Source: Bryobacterales bacterium (lineage in GTDB: Bacteria > Acidobacteriota > Terriglobia > Bryobacterales > Bryobacteraceae). Taken from it: a DNA stretch of 14,866 nucleotides. The DNA lies in the NCBI GenBank assembly GCA_003487005.1, contig DNFG01000300.1, positions 1-14,866 of the forward strand, in the 5' to 3' direction. Under the pieces are notes generated by a model, which had not been told where the DNA came from, made no database searches, and saw only the letters and a list, made by a program, of their open reading frames with translations. The translations under genes and the position numbers were made by a program. Positions 5,715 to 13,328 of this stretch are shown piece by piece. Every line of letters starts with the position of its first letter. Position 1 is the first letter of the stretch.

Positions 5715-6195
5715 TTCCCCGGTGCGGACGCGGTGCGGGTGCAGGGTTGGGGTTTCGGGGGTTCCCGGGAGGCGTGGGGGCGGCGGGGACGGCTGTTGAG
5801 TGAATTCTCCCGGAGTCCACGTAGCTCAAGAACCGCAATTCCCTTTTCGCTCGTTCCGAATCAACTGTGTTCAGGACCGGAATCGGCCGCCGGCGAACAT
5901 GGTGGCTCCAATCGATACGGACGAACGCCTCGCCTCGGGGACGAACGTCCACAGAAACGGGCACGCCGTCCGCAAGGGAGAGAGTATACCTCCCGGGCCG
6001 GACATTCAGCGCGAAGAAATACCCCCGTTTCACATCGGCGATCGGCCTGCCATCGCAGACGACGGTCATCCACGATCGGGCCGGCGTCTCGCGCTGGGAG
6101 TAGACGTAGATTTGCGACAAGTCATCCGTCGCAGCAGCGCGGCCGAGGAGAACGATGAGCGTTGCGGCCGCGAGGCGCGCGAGATGCCGTATCAC
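5707..6195 (-). CDS. Secreted DUF2846-like small protein
   Basis: A 162-residue protein with a clear signal peptide (residues 1-23, LAAATLIVLLGRAAAT). The mature part reads QIYVYSQRE, then WMTVVCDGRPIADVKRGYFF, then LNVRPGRYTLSLADG and VSVDVRPRGEAFVRIDW. This is the layout of DUF2846-type exported proteins: a short beta-sandwich in which a C-D-G-x-x-h-A-x-h-x-x-G-x-Y-F block is followed by P-G-x-Y/H. The last 25 residues are proline-rich and low in complexity, and the frame ends in the TCAATCACC repeat. The start codon is GTG at 6195, with no ribosome site but a TAGACT hexamer 6 nt upstream. The gene is enclosed by direct repeat copies at 5703 and 6268. Function unknown. Confidence 0.65.
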   Translation of the reverse strand: MIRHLARLAAATLIVLLGRAAATDDLSQIYVYSQRETPARSWMTVVCDGRPIADVKRGYFFALNVRPGRYTLSLADGVPVSVDVRPRGEAFVRIDWSHHVRRRPIPVLNTVDSERAKRELRFLSYVDSGRIHSTAVPAAPTPPGNPRNPNPAPAPRPHRGIR

Positions 6196-6201
6196 ACGCA
6201 G

Positions 6202-6207
6202 AGTCTA
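6202..6207 (-). promoter_or_regulatory. -10-like hexamer directly before the GTG at 6195
   Basis: On the minus strand TAGACT ends 6 nt before the GTG start codon. It matches TATAAT at four of six positions, including both conserved ends. No -35 was recognised. It fits a leaderless transcript. Confidence 0.25.
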
Positions 6208-6224
6208 CCAATTCGGTACCGGGG

Positions 6225-6257
6225 GCGTTTCGGGCGTTTCGCGTTTCGCGTTTCGGG
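6225..6257. repeat. Tandem GCGTTTC heptamers
   Basis: Four copies of GCGTTTC run nearly head to tail; the first and last are extended by GG. The array lies in the gap between the minus-strand secreted-protein gene and the orphan hicB. Confidence 0.6.
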
Positions 6258-6267
6258 CACGGTACAC

Positions 6268-6279
6268 TCAATCACCTTA
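6268..6279 (+). repeat. TCAATCACCTTA repeat, copy 3
   Basis: It is identical to copies 1 and 2 over 12 bp. It is preceded by CGGTACAC and followed by CTCCCAG, which ties it to the inverted copy at 4819-4842. Confidence 0.6.
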
Positions 6280-6391
6280 CTCCCAGCCCCCTGGCCCAGC
6301 CCTTCGAACCAGCCACCGACCGTCACCGCCACACTCGCTTTCGCACCCAAATAGCAGCAGTACCTCCACCACCCGTGCCCCTGTCCGCGGC

Positions 6392-6397
6392 TACAAT
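6392..6397 (+). promoter_or_regulatory. -10-like TACAAT directly before the orphan hicB
   Basis: TACAAT (five of six to TATAAT) ends 7 nt before the ATG at 6405, so the transcript would start at or beside the ATG. There is no recognisable -35 at the usual distance and no ribosome site. Confidence 0.4.
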
Positions 6398-6404
6398 AGA
6401 GACG

Positions 6405-6620
6405 ATGCGGAACGAATTCACCGCCATCGTCGAAAGGGACGGTCCCTGGTACATCGCCTACTGTGCCGAGGTGCCTGGCGCGAATGGCCAGGGCAAGACC
6501 CGCCAGGACTGCCTTGACAGTCTCCGCGCCGCCATCCAACTCATCCTCGACGAGCGGCGGGATTCCACGCTCCGCGCCATCCCGCCCGAAGCCGGGCAGG
6601 AACCCATCGTCACCGGATGA
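6405..6620 (+). CDS. hicB: HicB-family antitoxin (orphan)
   Basis: A 71-residue HicB protein of a different subtype from the one at 4234-4488. It has FTAIVERDGPWYIAYCAEVP, then GANGQGKTRQDCLDSLRAAI and QLILDERR. Family members with this V-P-G-A-N-G-Q-G-x-T signature are normally followed at once by a HicA toxin in an overlapping ATGA. Here an ATGA does occur at 6617-6620, but the following frame breaks after about nine residues (see 6617-6667). The antitoxin itself looks complete, from ATG to TGA, without frameshifts. The longer upstream frame to 6162 is rejected because the family begins at this methionine. It may be a remnant, or act as an anti-toxin against related HicA proteins elsewhere; that is inference. 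Confidence 0.85.
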   Translation: MRNEFTAIVERDGPWYIAYCAEVPGANGQGKTRQDCLDSLRAAIQLILDERRDSTLRAIPPEAGQEPIVTG

Positions 6621-6667
6621 AACTCAAGGGGTTGCTCCGCCACCAGGCACCCCCCACTGCGCTATGA
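6617..6667 (+). pseudogene. Truncated hicA start behind the orphan hicB
   Basis: The ATG at 6617 overlaps the hicB stop in an ATGA, the usual coupling for hicB-hicA pairs. The frame reads MKLKGLLRHQAPPTAL and stops at 6665-6667. The first nine residues match the opening of many HicA toxins (M-K-R-x-x-L-L-R-H-L), after which the glycine-rich and histidine blocks are absent. Only 16 codons remain, and the kinase gene follows 40 bp later. I read this as a toxin gene lost by deletion, keeping the coupled start. The similarity is short, so chance cannot be ruled out. Confidence 0.45.
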
Positions 6668-6668
6668 T
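6663..6668 (+). promoter_or_regulatory. Possible -10 hexamer for the kinase gene
   Basis: TATGAT (five of six to TATAAT) lies 39 nt before the kinase ATG at 6708, giving a leader of about 33 nt that contains the ribosome site AAGGAG (6689-6694). No good -35 is visible at 16-18 nt upstream. Confidence 0.35.
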
Positions 6669-6707
6669 GCGCGTAGTTTTTATCCCTCAAGGAGCCCTTC
6701 TACCACC

Positions 6708-8249
6708 ATGGCTATCGTCGCAGGAGTCGATTTCGGAACCCAGAGCGTGCGCGTTTCTCTCGTCCACAGTGAACGCGGCCGCCTCGCCGCCGCCACCGCC
6801 GAATACCCCGTCCACCGCAAGCGCGAAGACCCCGACCACGCCACCCAATCCCACGCCGACCACCTCCGCGCTCTCGCCGAGGCCATGCTCGCCGCTCTCG
6901 CCCAGGCCGGCATCCCCGGCTCCGATGTCCAGGCCCTCGCTCTCGATACCACCGGCTCCACCGTCGTCCCCGTGGACGAAAACCTCCAGCCCATCAGCGA
7001 TTACTACCTCTGGTGCGACCACCGCGCCCACCGCGAAGCCGCCGAAATCACCGCCCACGGCCGCGCCACCAGCCTCGAAGCCCTCGCCTGGTGTGGCGGC
7101 GTCTATTCCTCCGAATGGGGCTTCGCCAAACTCCTCCACTGGCTCCGTCATCACCCGGACCAGCGCCCCCGCATGGCCTCCGCCTTCGAACACTGCGACC
7201 TGATCGCCGCCACCCTCTGCGGCATCACCGACCCCGCTCTCGCTCCCCGCAGCGTCTGCGCCATGGGCCATAAATGGATGTGGAACGACGCCCTCGGCGG
7301 CCTCCCCTCCGAGGAATTCCTCGCCGGCGTCGACCCCCTCCTCGCCGGCGTCCGCGACAAATTGAACGGCCGCTATGAACGCTCCAACACCATCGCCGGC
7401 CACCTCAGCCCCGAATGGGCCGCGAAACTCGGCCTTTCCGCCGGAATCCCGATCCCCACCGGCGCCTTCGACGCCCATTGGGACGCCATCGGCGCCAATA
7501 TCGGCGAAGGCGACGTCGTCAATGTCGTCGGCACCTCCACCTGCATCATGGCCATCGCCAAAAATACCGGCCTGATTCCGGGCGTCTGCGGCGTTGTGAA
7601 CGGCTCCATCCACCCCGATTACTACGGCATCGAAGCCGGACTCTCGGCCGTCGGCGACATCTTCGAAGCCATCGCCCGCCGCGCCGGGTCCACCGTGCAG
7701 GCGCTCTCCCAGGGCCTCGAAGGCTATCGCGCCGGATCCACCGGCCTGCTTCGCCTCACCTGGGACAATGGCGACCGGACCGTCCTCGTCAACCCCGAAC
7801 TCGGCGGCGTTACCCTCGGCTGGACCCTGACTTCCACCGCCCAGGACGAACTCTTCGCCGCCATTGAAGGCACCGCTTTCCATACCCGCGTCGTCCTCGA
7901 ACGGATGGCCGAACACGGCGTGCCGATCCACCGCGTCATCAATGGCGGGGGCATTCCGCAGCGGAATCCGGTTCTCAATCAGGTCTACGCCAACGTCCTG
8001 AATAAACCTGTCGTGGTGCCCTCGGCCGAGGTCACGAGCCTCGGGTCCGCCATCTTTGCCTTCCTCGCCGCCGGCGCCTTCCCGACCGTCGAAGCCGCCC
8101 AGCAGGCCCTCTGTCCGCCCTTCACCACCATCGAACCCAATGCGGACGAAGCCCGGACCTGCGAGGAACTCTACCAGCACTGGAAATCGCTCTACTTCGA
8201 ACTTGGCCAGCCTGGGGGCGTCCTCGCCGCCCTTCGCCGCCTCCGCTGA
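6708..8249 (+). CDS. araB: FGGY-family carbohydrate kinase, closest to L-ribulokinase
   Basis: A 513-residue sugar kinase. ATP- and sugar-binding blocks are in place: VDFGTQSVR (7-15), ALDTTGSTVVPVD (78-90), GGVYSSEWGFAKLL (130-143), CAMGHKWMWND (184-194), the catalytic Asp255 in TGAFDAHWDAIGA, VVGTSTCIMA (273-282), GIEAGLSAVGDIF (307-319) and the C-terminal NGGGIPQRNP. The G-G-x-x-S-S-E-W, D-A-H and G-T-S-T-C blocks and the E-A-G-x-S-A-V-G-D are those of AraB, which phosphorylates L-ribulose in L-arabinose use. It is about 50 residues shorter than the E. coli enzyme and has D-H-R-A-H-R-E-A in place of the H-x-x-x-K-L-W-K-H-H segment, so ribitol or another pentulose remains possible. A ribosome site AAGGAG lies 13 nt upstream. 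No araA or araD is next to it. Codons end almost always in C, unlike the kinase operon to the right. Confidence 0.85.
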   Translation: MAIVAGVDFGTQSVRVSLVHSERGRLAAATAEYPVHRKREDPDHATQSHADHLRALAEAMLAALAQAGIPGSDVQALALDTTGSTVVPVDENLQPISDYYLWCDHRAHREAAEITAHGRATSLEALAWCGGVYSSEWGFAKLLHWLRHHPDQRPRMASAFEHCDLIAATLCGITDPALAPRSVCAMGHKWMWNDALGGLPSEEFLAGVDPLLAGVRDKLNGRYERSNTIAGHLSPEWAAKLGLSAGIPIPTGAFDAHWDAIGANIGEGDVVNVVGTSTCIMAIAKNTGLIPGVCGVVNGSIHPDYYGIEAGLSAVGDIFEAIARRAGSTVQALSQGLEGYRAGSTGLLRLTWDNGDRTVLVNPELGGVTLGWTLTSTAQDELFAAIEGTAFHTRVVLERMAEHGVPIHRVINGGGIPQRNPVLNQVYANVLNKPVVVPSAEVTSLGSAIFAFLAAGAFPTVEAAQQALCPPFTTIEPNADEARTCEELYQHWKSLYFELGQPGGVLAALRRLR

Positions 8250-8283
8250 TTCCAATTCGGGACACTCCTCCCGATTCGGAATC
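8248..8283 (+). terminator. Long imperfect hairpin at the end of the kinase gene
   Basis: The 14-base arms 8248-8261 and 8270-8283 pair at 12 of 14 positions around an 8-nt loop (ACACTCCT). The stem begins within the TGA stop codon. There is no T-run, so it is a possible non-canonical terminator or an mRNA-stabilising end. Confidence 0.4.
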
Positions 8284-8296
8284 CGCCCTCCGGGTT

Positions 8297-8326
8297 ATTG
8301 TCTATTGTTAGTATACAATATACAAT
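8297..8326. promoter_or_regulatory. AT-rich 30-bp palindrome, operator candidate
   Basis: ATTGTCTATTGT (8297-8308) and ACAATATACAAT (8315-8326) are inverted arms that match at 11 of 12 positions around TAGTAT. It stands out as an AT island in GC-rich DNA. It sits 47 bp past the kinase stop and 186 bp before the response-regulator start. Repeated TTGT/ACAA half-sites are the kind bound by GntR- or LacI-type repressors, but no such regulator is in the window. Confidence 0.45.
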
Positions 8327-8512
8327 CGAGACCGCAGGGCTTCCGTCTCCCCCTCCAAATTGCGGAAAACAGGCTAACAATCTTGTTTTCAGGTATATAG
8401 GCAGAAACCGGCCGCGCACGCCGTCGTCCCCCTGATCCAGTGGGAGAGCGGTGAATCTGTGTGCTTTTGAGCCGTTTGGAAGGGCCAAAGAATTGCATTT
8501 ACCCCTTCCGAA

Positions 8513-8908
8513 ATGCTCAAGAAGATCCTCCTTGTGGACGACGAGAAGAACGTAAGAGAGCTGGTACGAGCCACGCTCGAAACCGAAGAGTATGTCCTGT
8601 TTGAAGCCCTCGACGGACTGGAGGCCGTGGAATTGGCCCGGCGGGAAGTGCCGGATGTCATGGTGATGGACTGGATGATGCCCAGAATGAACGGGATAGA
8701 GGCCACCCGGGCGATTCGCTCCTCGCCTCGGACGGCCGCCATTCCCGTCATTCTGCTGACGGCCCGCAGCCAGGCGGAAGATTTCGCTGCCGGCAAGGCT
8801 GCGGGCGTCAACGCGTATCTGGTTAAACCCTTCAGCCCGTTCGAGTTACTGGAGCGTGTCGAATCGCTCCTGCAGGAGGACCGTGTTGTCCCAAATCGAG
8901 ACGGATAA
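8513..8908 (+). CDS. Receiver-only response regulator (CheY-like)
   Basis: A 131-residue protein made of one REC domain and nothing else. The acidic pocket is D9-D10-E11 (ILLVDDEKN), the phospho-acceptor is Asp53 (VMVMDWMMPRMNG), the switch threonine is Thr83 (VILLTARS) and the conserved lysine is Lys105 (YLVKPFSPFELLE). All key residues are present, so it should accept phosphate. With no output domain it must act by protein contact, as CheY- or Spo0F-like proteins do. It is the first gene of a three-gene unit: the next gene starts inside its last codons, and its C-terminal coding sequence carries that gene's ribosome site. The start is the ATG at 8513; no strong ribosome site is visible. Confidence 0.93.
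   Translation: MLKKILLVDDEKNVRELVRATLETEEYVLFEALDGLEAVELARREVPDVMVMDWMMPRMNGIEATRAIRSSPRTAAIPVILLTARSQAEDFAAGKAAGVNAYLVKPFSPFELLERVESLLQEDRVVPNRDG
8874..8879 (+). promoter_or_regulatory. Ribosome binding site of the soluble histidine kinase
   Basis: A perfect AGGAGG inside the end of the response-regulator gene lies 6 nt before the TTG at 8886 and 3 nt before the GTG at 8883. It decides the kinase start against the GTG at 8856, which has no such site. Confidence 0.65.
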
Positions 8909-9698
8909 CGATCAGCAGCAGATGCTCCTGTATGCGCGCGATCTCCGGCGGGCGCTGACGCTGGCTCGTGAGCGCGAGAAGGATCTGGCGGCGGCGCATG
9001 AGCGGCTTGAGCGGCTGGACCGTTTGAAAACTGACTTTTTGATGTTCGTTTCGCATGAATTAAGGACACCTTTGCAGCATCTTTCCGCGCTGGAGTTGAT
9101 GGATCCGGATCTTCCGGCCGCGGAAATGCGGGAGATCCAGGACATTCTGCGGGCGGGTTACGAGCGGCTGAACCGGCTGGTGCTGGCCGGCCAGCAGTAT
9201 CTGGAGATGGTGGCCGAGGCGCCAGTCTCGACGGTCGGGGAGTTTGACGTGGCCGAATATGAACGGCGATTGGCGGAGCGCCGGCGGGGCCAGCCGCGGA
9301 TTCGAGTGGAGCCGGCGGCATCGCCGGCGCTGAAGGTCCGGGGCCGTGCGGAAGACGTGGAGGCCGTCGAGCAGATCCTGGTGGAGAACGCATTGCGTTT
9401 CAGTGAACAGAGTGCGCAAGCGGTTCAAATCGAGACCCGGATCGACGGGAGAAACTGGTGTCTGAGTGTCCGGGACTTCGGCATCGGCTTTCCGGCGGAA
9501 CTGGGCGGGGAACTGGTTCGGCCGTTCACGGTGGGCCAGATCATGCACCACCAGGAGGGCACGGGGCTGAGCGTGGCGCGGGGGGCGTTGATGGTCGAAC
9601 GGGCGGGCGGGCGGTTGAGCGCGACGAGCGAAGGGCCGGGGCTGGGTGCGGTCTTCGTGATCGGTCTTCCCGTACTCGGGGCGGGCGGGGGAGGTTGA
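8886..9698 (+). CDS. Soluble histidine kinase without a sensor domain
   Basis: A 270-residue histidine kinase, counting from TTG 8886. Residues 15-50 form a charged coiled coil ([17 protein letters not shown]). The H-box is [13 protein letters not shown] with His57. The ATPase domain has an N-box ([15 protein letters not shown], Asn168), a G1 box (VRDFGIGFP, Asp197) and a G2 box ([12 protein letters not shown]). There is no membrane segment and no PAS or GAF domain, so input must come through the coiled coil or a partner protein. The start codon is TTG 8886 or GTG 8883, overlapping the response-regulator gene by 23-26 bp, a sign of coupled translation. The C-terminus ends in a glycine run. 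It most likely phosphorylates the adjacent receiver. Confidence 0.88.
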   Translation: MSQIETDNDQQQMLLYARDLRRALTLAREREKDLAAAHERLERLDRLKTDFLMFVSHELRTPLQHLSALELMDPDLPAAEMREIQDILRAGYERLNRLVLAGQQYLEMVAEAPVSTVGEFDVAEYERRLAERRRGQPRIRVEPAASPALKVRGRAEDVEAVEQILVENALRFSEQSAQAVQIETRIDGRNWCLSVRDFGIGFPAELGGELVRPFTVGQIMHHQEGTGLSVARGALMVERAGGRLSATSEGPGLGAVFVIGLPVLGAGGGG

Positions 9699-9705
9699 CC
9701 GGCGC

Positions 9706-11985
9706 ATGCAGGGACCCCGAATCCGGACGCACTTTGTGCTGCTGTTTCTGGCGACGTCAATACTGCCGATTCTGGCGTTGCTTTCGCTGCTGCAGTGGGG
9801 GCTGATGCCCCGATTGGCTGTTCGGGAGCGGGAGCGACTCGCCGCAGGCGCGGTGCAGATGGCGCTGCTGGCGGATCAGAAGTTCGCCGCGCACATCCAG
9901 TCGTTGCAGATGCTTGCGGTGGCCGGCGTCCCGAATCCGGAGGGTCTGAGACGCGCTCACGCATTGCGGCCGGAGTTCATTTCAATGCTCGCGGCCACGT
10001 CCCAGGGGCGGATCCTGGCGAGTTCGCCTCCTCTCGATCCGGACGCGCTCCAGTGGGCGGAGCGGGTGCTGCCGGGGCGTGATTATCTGCGGACGCCGAT
10101 CGAGACGGGCTGGCCGTTTATCTCCGGGGTATTTCGCGGCGAGGGGTTCGGCAATGATCCGATCGTGGCGATCAGCGCACCGGTCGCCGGGGGTGGAGCG
10201 ATCGTGCAGGCATCGCTGCACCTGGGCCGCTTTACCGCGGAGATGGAGGAGGCGGCGAGCCAGTGGGGTGTCACGGTCCTGCTGACGGACCATGAAGGGC
10301 GCGTTGTGCTGGGCGACCGGGAGGGGGTCTACCGGCCACTGAGCCTGATTTCGGGGACCATTCTCGGGCGAAGTGCGGCAAAGGCTGGGCCGGGCAATCC
10401 CTTCCGGCTGAGCAGCGAATCGGGCGGCGGAGGGCGGGACGCGCAGGCGGTCTACGCGGCGCTCCCGCAAGGCGGCTGGAATCTGTTTGCCATTCAGGAC
10501 CGGAGGATTCTCGGAGCCCAAATGGCCTTCTGGGTCCGCGTACTGATCGGCACATGGATCCTGATCGGGCTTCTGACCCTGTCGCTGGCGCTGATCTCCG
10601 CCTGGTGGGTCACCGCTCCGATCCGGAGGCTGCACCTTCTGGCGTTGCGGCTGAAGTCAATGGACACCGACGATCAGCAGGCCCTGTCCCAGAGCGATCA
10701 TGGCCGGGTGCAGAAGATTCGGGCACCGCGCGAAGTGACCGAACTGGGGGATGCTTTCCGGGCGATGGCCGTTCATTTGCACGAGCAGAACCGGGAACTC
10801 CGGGACAGCCGTGAGCATCTGGAGCGGCGGGTCAAAGAGCGCACTGCCTTGCTGGAGCAGGCCAATGAACTGTACCGGCAGGAAGCCGATCAACGAAAGC
10901 AGGCGCAACTCGATCTGGAACTGCGCGACCGGGCGATCGCGGAGAGCCACGAGGGCATTATCATAGCAACGGTTGAGCAGGGCGAACCCGGGGTCGTGTA
11001 TGCCAATGGGGGTTTCGAGCAGATCACGGGCTATCCGCTGGCGGAGGTGTTGGGCCGGAATCCGAAATTTCTGCAGGGTCCCGGAACGGATCCGGCCACG
11101 CGCGCCGTGTTGCGCAACTCGATCGCGTCGGGGACAGCCTGCACGGTGGAGATTCTGAACTACCGGAAGACGGGCGAGCCGTTCTGGAGCCGTCTGTCGA
11201 TCAGTCCGATTCAGGATGACACCGGGCAGGTGACGCACTGGGCCGGGATCAAGGTGGATATCACGGCGAGCAAGGAACTGGACCGTCTGAAGTCCGAACT
11301 GGTCGCCACGGTCAGCCACGAACTCCGGACGCCGATGACGAGCATTCGCGGGTTCGCCGAACTGATGTTGGAGCGCGACTTTCCACGCGAAAAGCAGCGC
11401 CGCTACCTGACGATCATGCAGGAGGAATCCGCGCGGCTGGGCCGGCTGATCGACGATTTCCTCGACCTGCAGCGGATCGAAAACGGGCGGCAGCAATACA
11501 ATTTCGAGGATGGCTGTATCGGCGACCTGCTGCGCCGGAGCGTCGCGGTGTTTGAAGGGGCCGGCGCAGGCCATCGATTCCGGCTGGAACTGCCCGGATC
11601 GCCGCCTCGGGTCCGGTTTGATCCGGAGCGGATGCAGCAGGTGATGTCGAATCTGCTTTCGAACGCGGTCAAATACTCGGCGCCGGGGACGTTGATTGAA
11701 GTCCGGGCGGAACACGCCGCTGGAGAGATCCGGATCAGCGTGCGGGACCGGGGCGCGGGGATTCCGGCTCAGGCGATTCCGAATCTGTTCAAGAGGTTCT
11801 ACCGGGTGGACCAGGAGGCGAGCCGGCGAGCGGGCGGCACGGGGCTGGGTCTTGAACTGGTGAAACGGATGGTGGAGGCCCACGGAGGACGCGTGGGGGT
11901 CGAGAGCGTGGTGGGCGAGGGCAGCACCTTTTCTTTCACCTTGCCGCTGGCGGGAGCGGCAGAACCGGTCAGCGTGGTTCGATAA
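9706..11985 (+). CDS. Membrane sensor histidine kinase with a LOV-like PAS domain lacking the photoactive cysteine
   Basis: A 759-residue sensor kinase. Transmembrane helix 1 is at about 9-31, a periplasmic sensor region of about 240 residues (Cache-like by size) at 35-272, and helix 2 at about 275-303. A HAMP-like linker follows ([19 protein letters not shown]), then a coiled coil (about 355-410), a PAS domain (412-522), the H-box [19 protein letters not shown] (His538), N-box [15 protein letters not shown] (Asn653), G1 VRDRGAGIP (Asp681), F-box LFKRFYR and G2 [19 protein letters not shown]. The PAS domain reads as a LOV domain: [54 protein letters not shown]. But the LOV cysteine is Pro453 (GRNPKFLQG), the second flavin-binding Asn is Ser495 and the flipping Gln is Lys516. 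It starts 7 bp after the previous gene. Its 3' end overlaps the convergent gene by 17 bp. Confidence 0.92.
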   Translation: MQGPRIRTHFVLLFLATSILPILALLSLLQWGLMPRLAVRERERLAAGAVQMALLADQKFAAHIQSLQMLAVAGVPNPEGLRRAHALRPEFISMLAATSQGRILASSPPLDPDALQWAERVLPGRDYLRTPIETGWPFISGVFRGEGFGNDPIVAISAPVAGGGAIVQASLHLGRFTAEMEEAASQWGVTVLLTDHEGRVVLGDREGVYRPLSLISGTILGRSAAKAGPGNPFRLSSESGGGGRDAQAVYAALPQGGWNLFAIQDRRILGAQMAFWVRVLIGTWILIGLLTLSLALISAWWVTAPIRRLHLLALRLKSMDTDDQQALSQSDHGRVQKIRAPREVTELGDAFRAMAVHLHEQNRELRDSREHLERRVKERTALLEQANELYRQEADQRKQAQLDLELRDRAIAESHEGIIIATVEQGEPGVVYANGGFEQITGYPLAEVLGRNPKFLQGPGTDPATRAVLRNSIASGTACTVEILNYRKTGEPFWSRLSISPIQDDTGQVTHWAGIKVDITASKELDRLKSELVATVSHELRTPMTSIRGFAELMLERDFPREKQRRYLTIMQEESARLGRLIDDFLDLQRIENGRQQYNFEDGCIGDLLRRSVAVFEGAGAGHRFRLELPGSPPRVRFDPERMQQVMSNLLSNAVKYSAPGTLIEVRAEHAAGEIRISVRDRGAGIPAQAIPNLFKRFYRVDQEASRRAGGTGLGLELVKRMVEAHGGRVGVESVVGEGSTFSFTLPLAGAAEPVSVVR

Positions 11986-13315
11986 GCCCAACGACGCGGA
12001 AGTCGAAGTCAGTGTAGGTGCGCATCTTGCCCTGGAGCCAGAGCAGGGCGCGGCGTTTTCCGGGCCATTCGGGGACGATGGGGCGGAGATTGTCGGCAGT
12101 CGAGTTGTTTGTGACGGCGGTCCAGGTCCATTTGCGGAAGTCGCGGGTGACGCCCCGGAAGATCTCCCAGTGGCGCTGGCCGTCGGCCTGGCTGATGAGT
12201 GGCGCGCCGGTTACCGGATCGGCGTTGGTGGAGATGTAGAGAGTCCGCGGATCGTGGGGATCGAGGGTGATCAGCCCGGTGTAGTCATCTTCGCGGGGGT
12301 AAATGCAGGTTCCGGCGAAGGCGACTTCGGAATCCTGCCAGCGTTTGCCGTCCCAACGGGCGAAGCGGTAGCGATGATCCTGGCCGCAGTGGCCCGGCTT
12401 TTTGCCGGCGTCATTCATCTGGACCGAATAGGCCAGATAGGGCTGTCCACGGCTGTCGAGATGCAGGTCCGAGATCCAGGCGACGCGATCGGGACCGCCG
12501 GCGAAGACGCGGGTTCCATCCTCGGGCCGGGGCATGCCTTCCTTGAGCGAAGAGATCACCGTGCCGTCGGAGCGCCGCAACTGTCCACCCTGGTAGTAGG
12601 CGTGATAGATACTGTTGTCGAAGTCGCGCGGATGGCCCTCGGTGTAGGCGAGATGGATGGTGTCGCGGCCATTCGAGGCGTATTTCACATAGGGGCGATG
12701 CCGGAACTCGCTGGGGACGTTGATGGCGATGCCGCCGGTGGTCCAGGTGCGGCCGTCGTCATCGGAGGTCATCCAGGAGGGTTTGAAGCTGTTGTCGAGG
12801 CCGCGGAAAAAGTTGTAGATCCGTCCTTTTTCGGCGCTGAGGCGGAAGGCGTTGGAGTAGGTGACGCGCGATTTCTCGCTGGGGACGAAGATCTGGGCGG
12901 GGTTCCAGGCGGTGGCATCGCCGGGGCGTTCGGAGCGCCGGAGGTAGATTTTCTCTTCGGGGCCGTGTTTGGCGTAGATGGCGAGCAGGTGGCCGGAAGC
13001 GGTGGAGAGGAAGGCGGGGACGTTGTGGTCGTCATACCACTGGCGGCGGTCCTTCTCGTCGAGGCCTTCGTGGAGGGTGAAGCGGTGGAGGGCGCCGGAG
13101 GCGATGTCGTAGCTGACGACTTCGATATTGCCGCGGCGTCGAGGATCATCGCGGCCGGAGGCGACGCTGCCGATGACGAGGCGGCCGTTGGCAATCACGA
13201 CGCGCTCGTCCTGATACCAGCACCAACCGCCGTCGTCGTTGAAGACAACCGGATCGGCGGCGGCTAGCGGAAGCAGAGCCGCGGCGAGCAGGAGGAGGAA
13301 CCGGAGCGGGCGCAT
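11969..13315 (-). CDS. Exported BNR-repeat (BNR_4-type) protein
   Basis: A 448-residue protein with a clean signal peptide ([20 protein letters not shown]). The mature part begins [20 protein letters not shown] and continues with [20 protein letters not shown] and [14 protein letters not shown], the hallmark start of BNR_4 proteins, predicted beta-propellers. Further on are Asp-box-like SDDDGRTW and [20 protein letters not shown]. Relatives include ulvan lyases and other polysaccharide-active propellers, so an exported or periplasmic glycan-active role is likely; the reaction is unknown. The start is the ATG at 13315, fixed by the signal peptide; the frame upstream to 13660 is antisense-type filler. 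It follows the sagB-like gene by 13 bp on the same strand. A TACAAT hexamer lies 7 nt before its ATG, so it may also have its own start. It overlaps the kinase gene tail-to-tail by 17 bp. Confidence 0.85.
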   Translation of the reverse strand: MRPLRFLLLLAAALLPLAAADPVVFNDDGGWCWYQDERVVIANGRLVIGSVASGRDDPRRRGNIEVVSYDIASGALHRFTLHEGLDEKDRRQWYDDHNVPAFLSTASGHLLAIYAKHGPEEKIYLRRSERPGDATAWNPAQIFVPSEKSRVTYSNAFRLSAEKGRIYNFFRGLDNSFKPSWMTSDDDGRTWTTGGIAINVPSEFRHRPYVKYASNGRDTIHLAYTEGHPRDFDNSIYHAYYQGGQLRRSDGTVISSLKEGMPRPEDGTRVFAGGPDRVAWISDLHLDSRGQPYLAYSVQMNDAGKKPGHCGQDHRYRFARWDGKRWQDSEVAFAGTCIYPREDDYTGLITLDPHDPRTLYISTNADPVTGAPLISQADGQRHWEIFRGVTRDFRKWTWTAVTNNSTADNLRPIVPEWPGKRRALLWLQGKMRTYTDFDFRVVGLIEPR

Positions 13316-13322
13316 TCCCCGG

Positions 13323-13328
13323 ATTGTA
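13323..13328 (-). promoter_or_regulatory. -10-like TACAAT directly before the BNR gene
   Basis: On the minus strand TACAAT ends 7 nt before the ATG at 13315, the same hexamer and spacing as before the orphan hicB. It lies in the 13-bp gap behind the sagB-like gene and would give a leaderless internal transcript. No -35 was recognised. Confidence 0.3.

Noticed and set aside
6225..6257. A CRISPR-like array
   Set aside because: The units are only 7 bp with no spacers; no cas gene is in the window.
6687..8255. A 522-codon minus-strand frame opposite the FGGY kinase
   Set aside because: The plus strand carries every kinase motif; the antisense product is a Gly/Ala/Asp/Glu-rich low-complexity sequence, as expected from C-ending codons.
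10657..11991. A 444-codon minus-strand frame opposite the membrane kinase
   Set aside because: Antisense shadow of the H-box and ATPase coding region; Arg/Pro/His-rich with no motif.
12170..13267. A 365-codon plus-strand frame opposite the BNR gene
   Set aside because: Gly/Ala/Val-rich antisense filler; the minus strand has a signal peptide and BNR_4 motifs.
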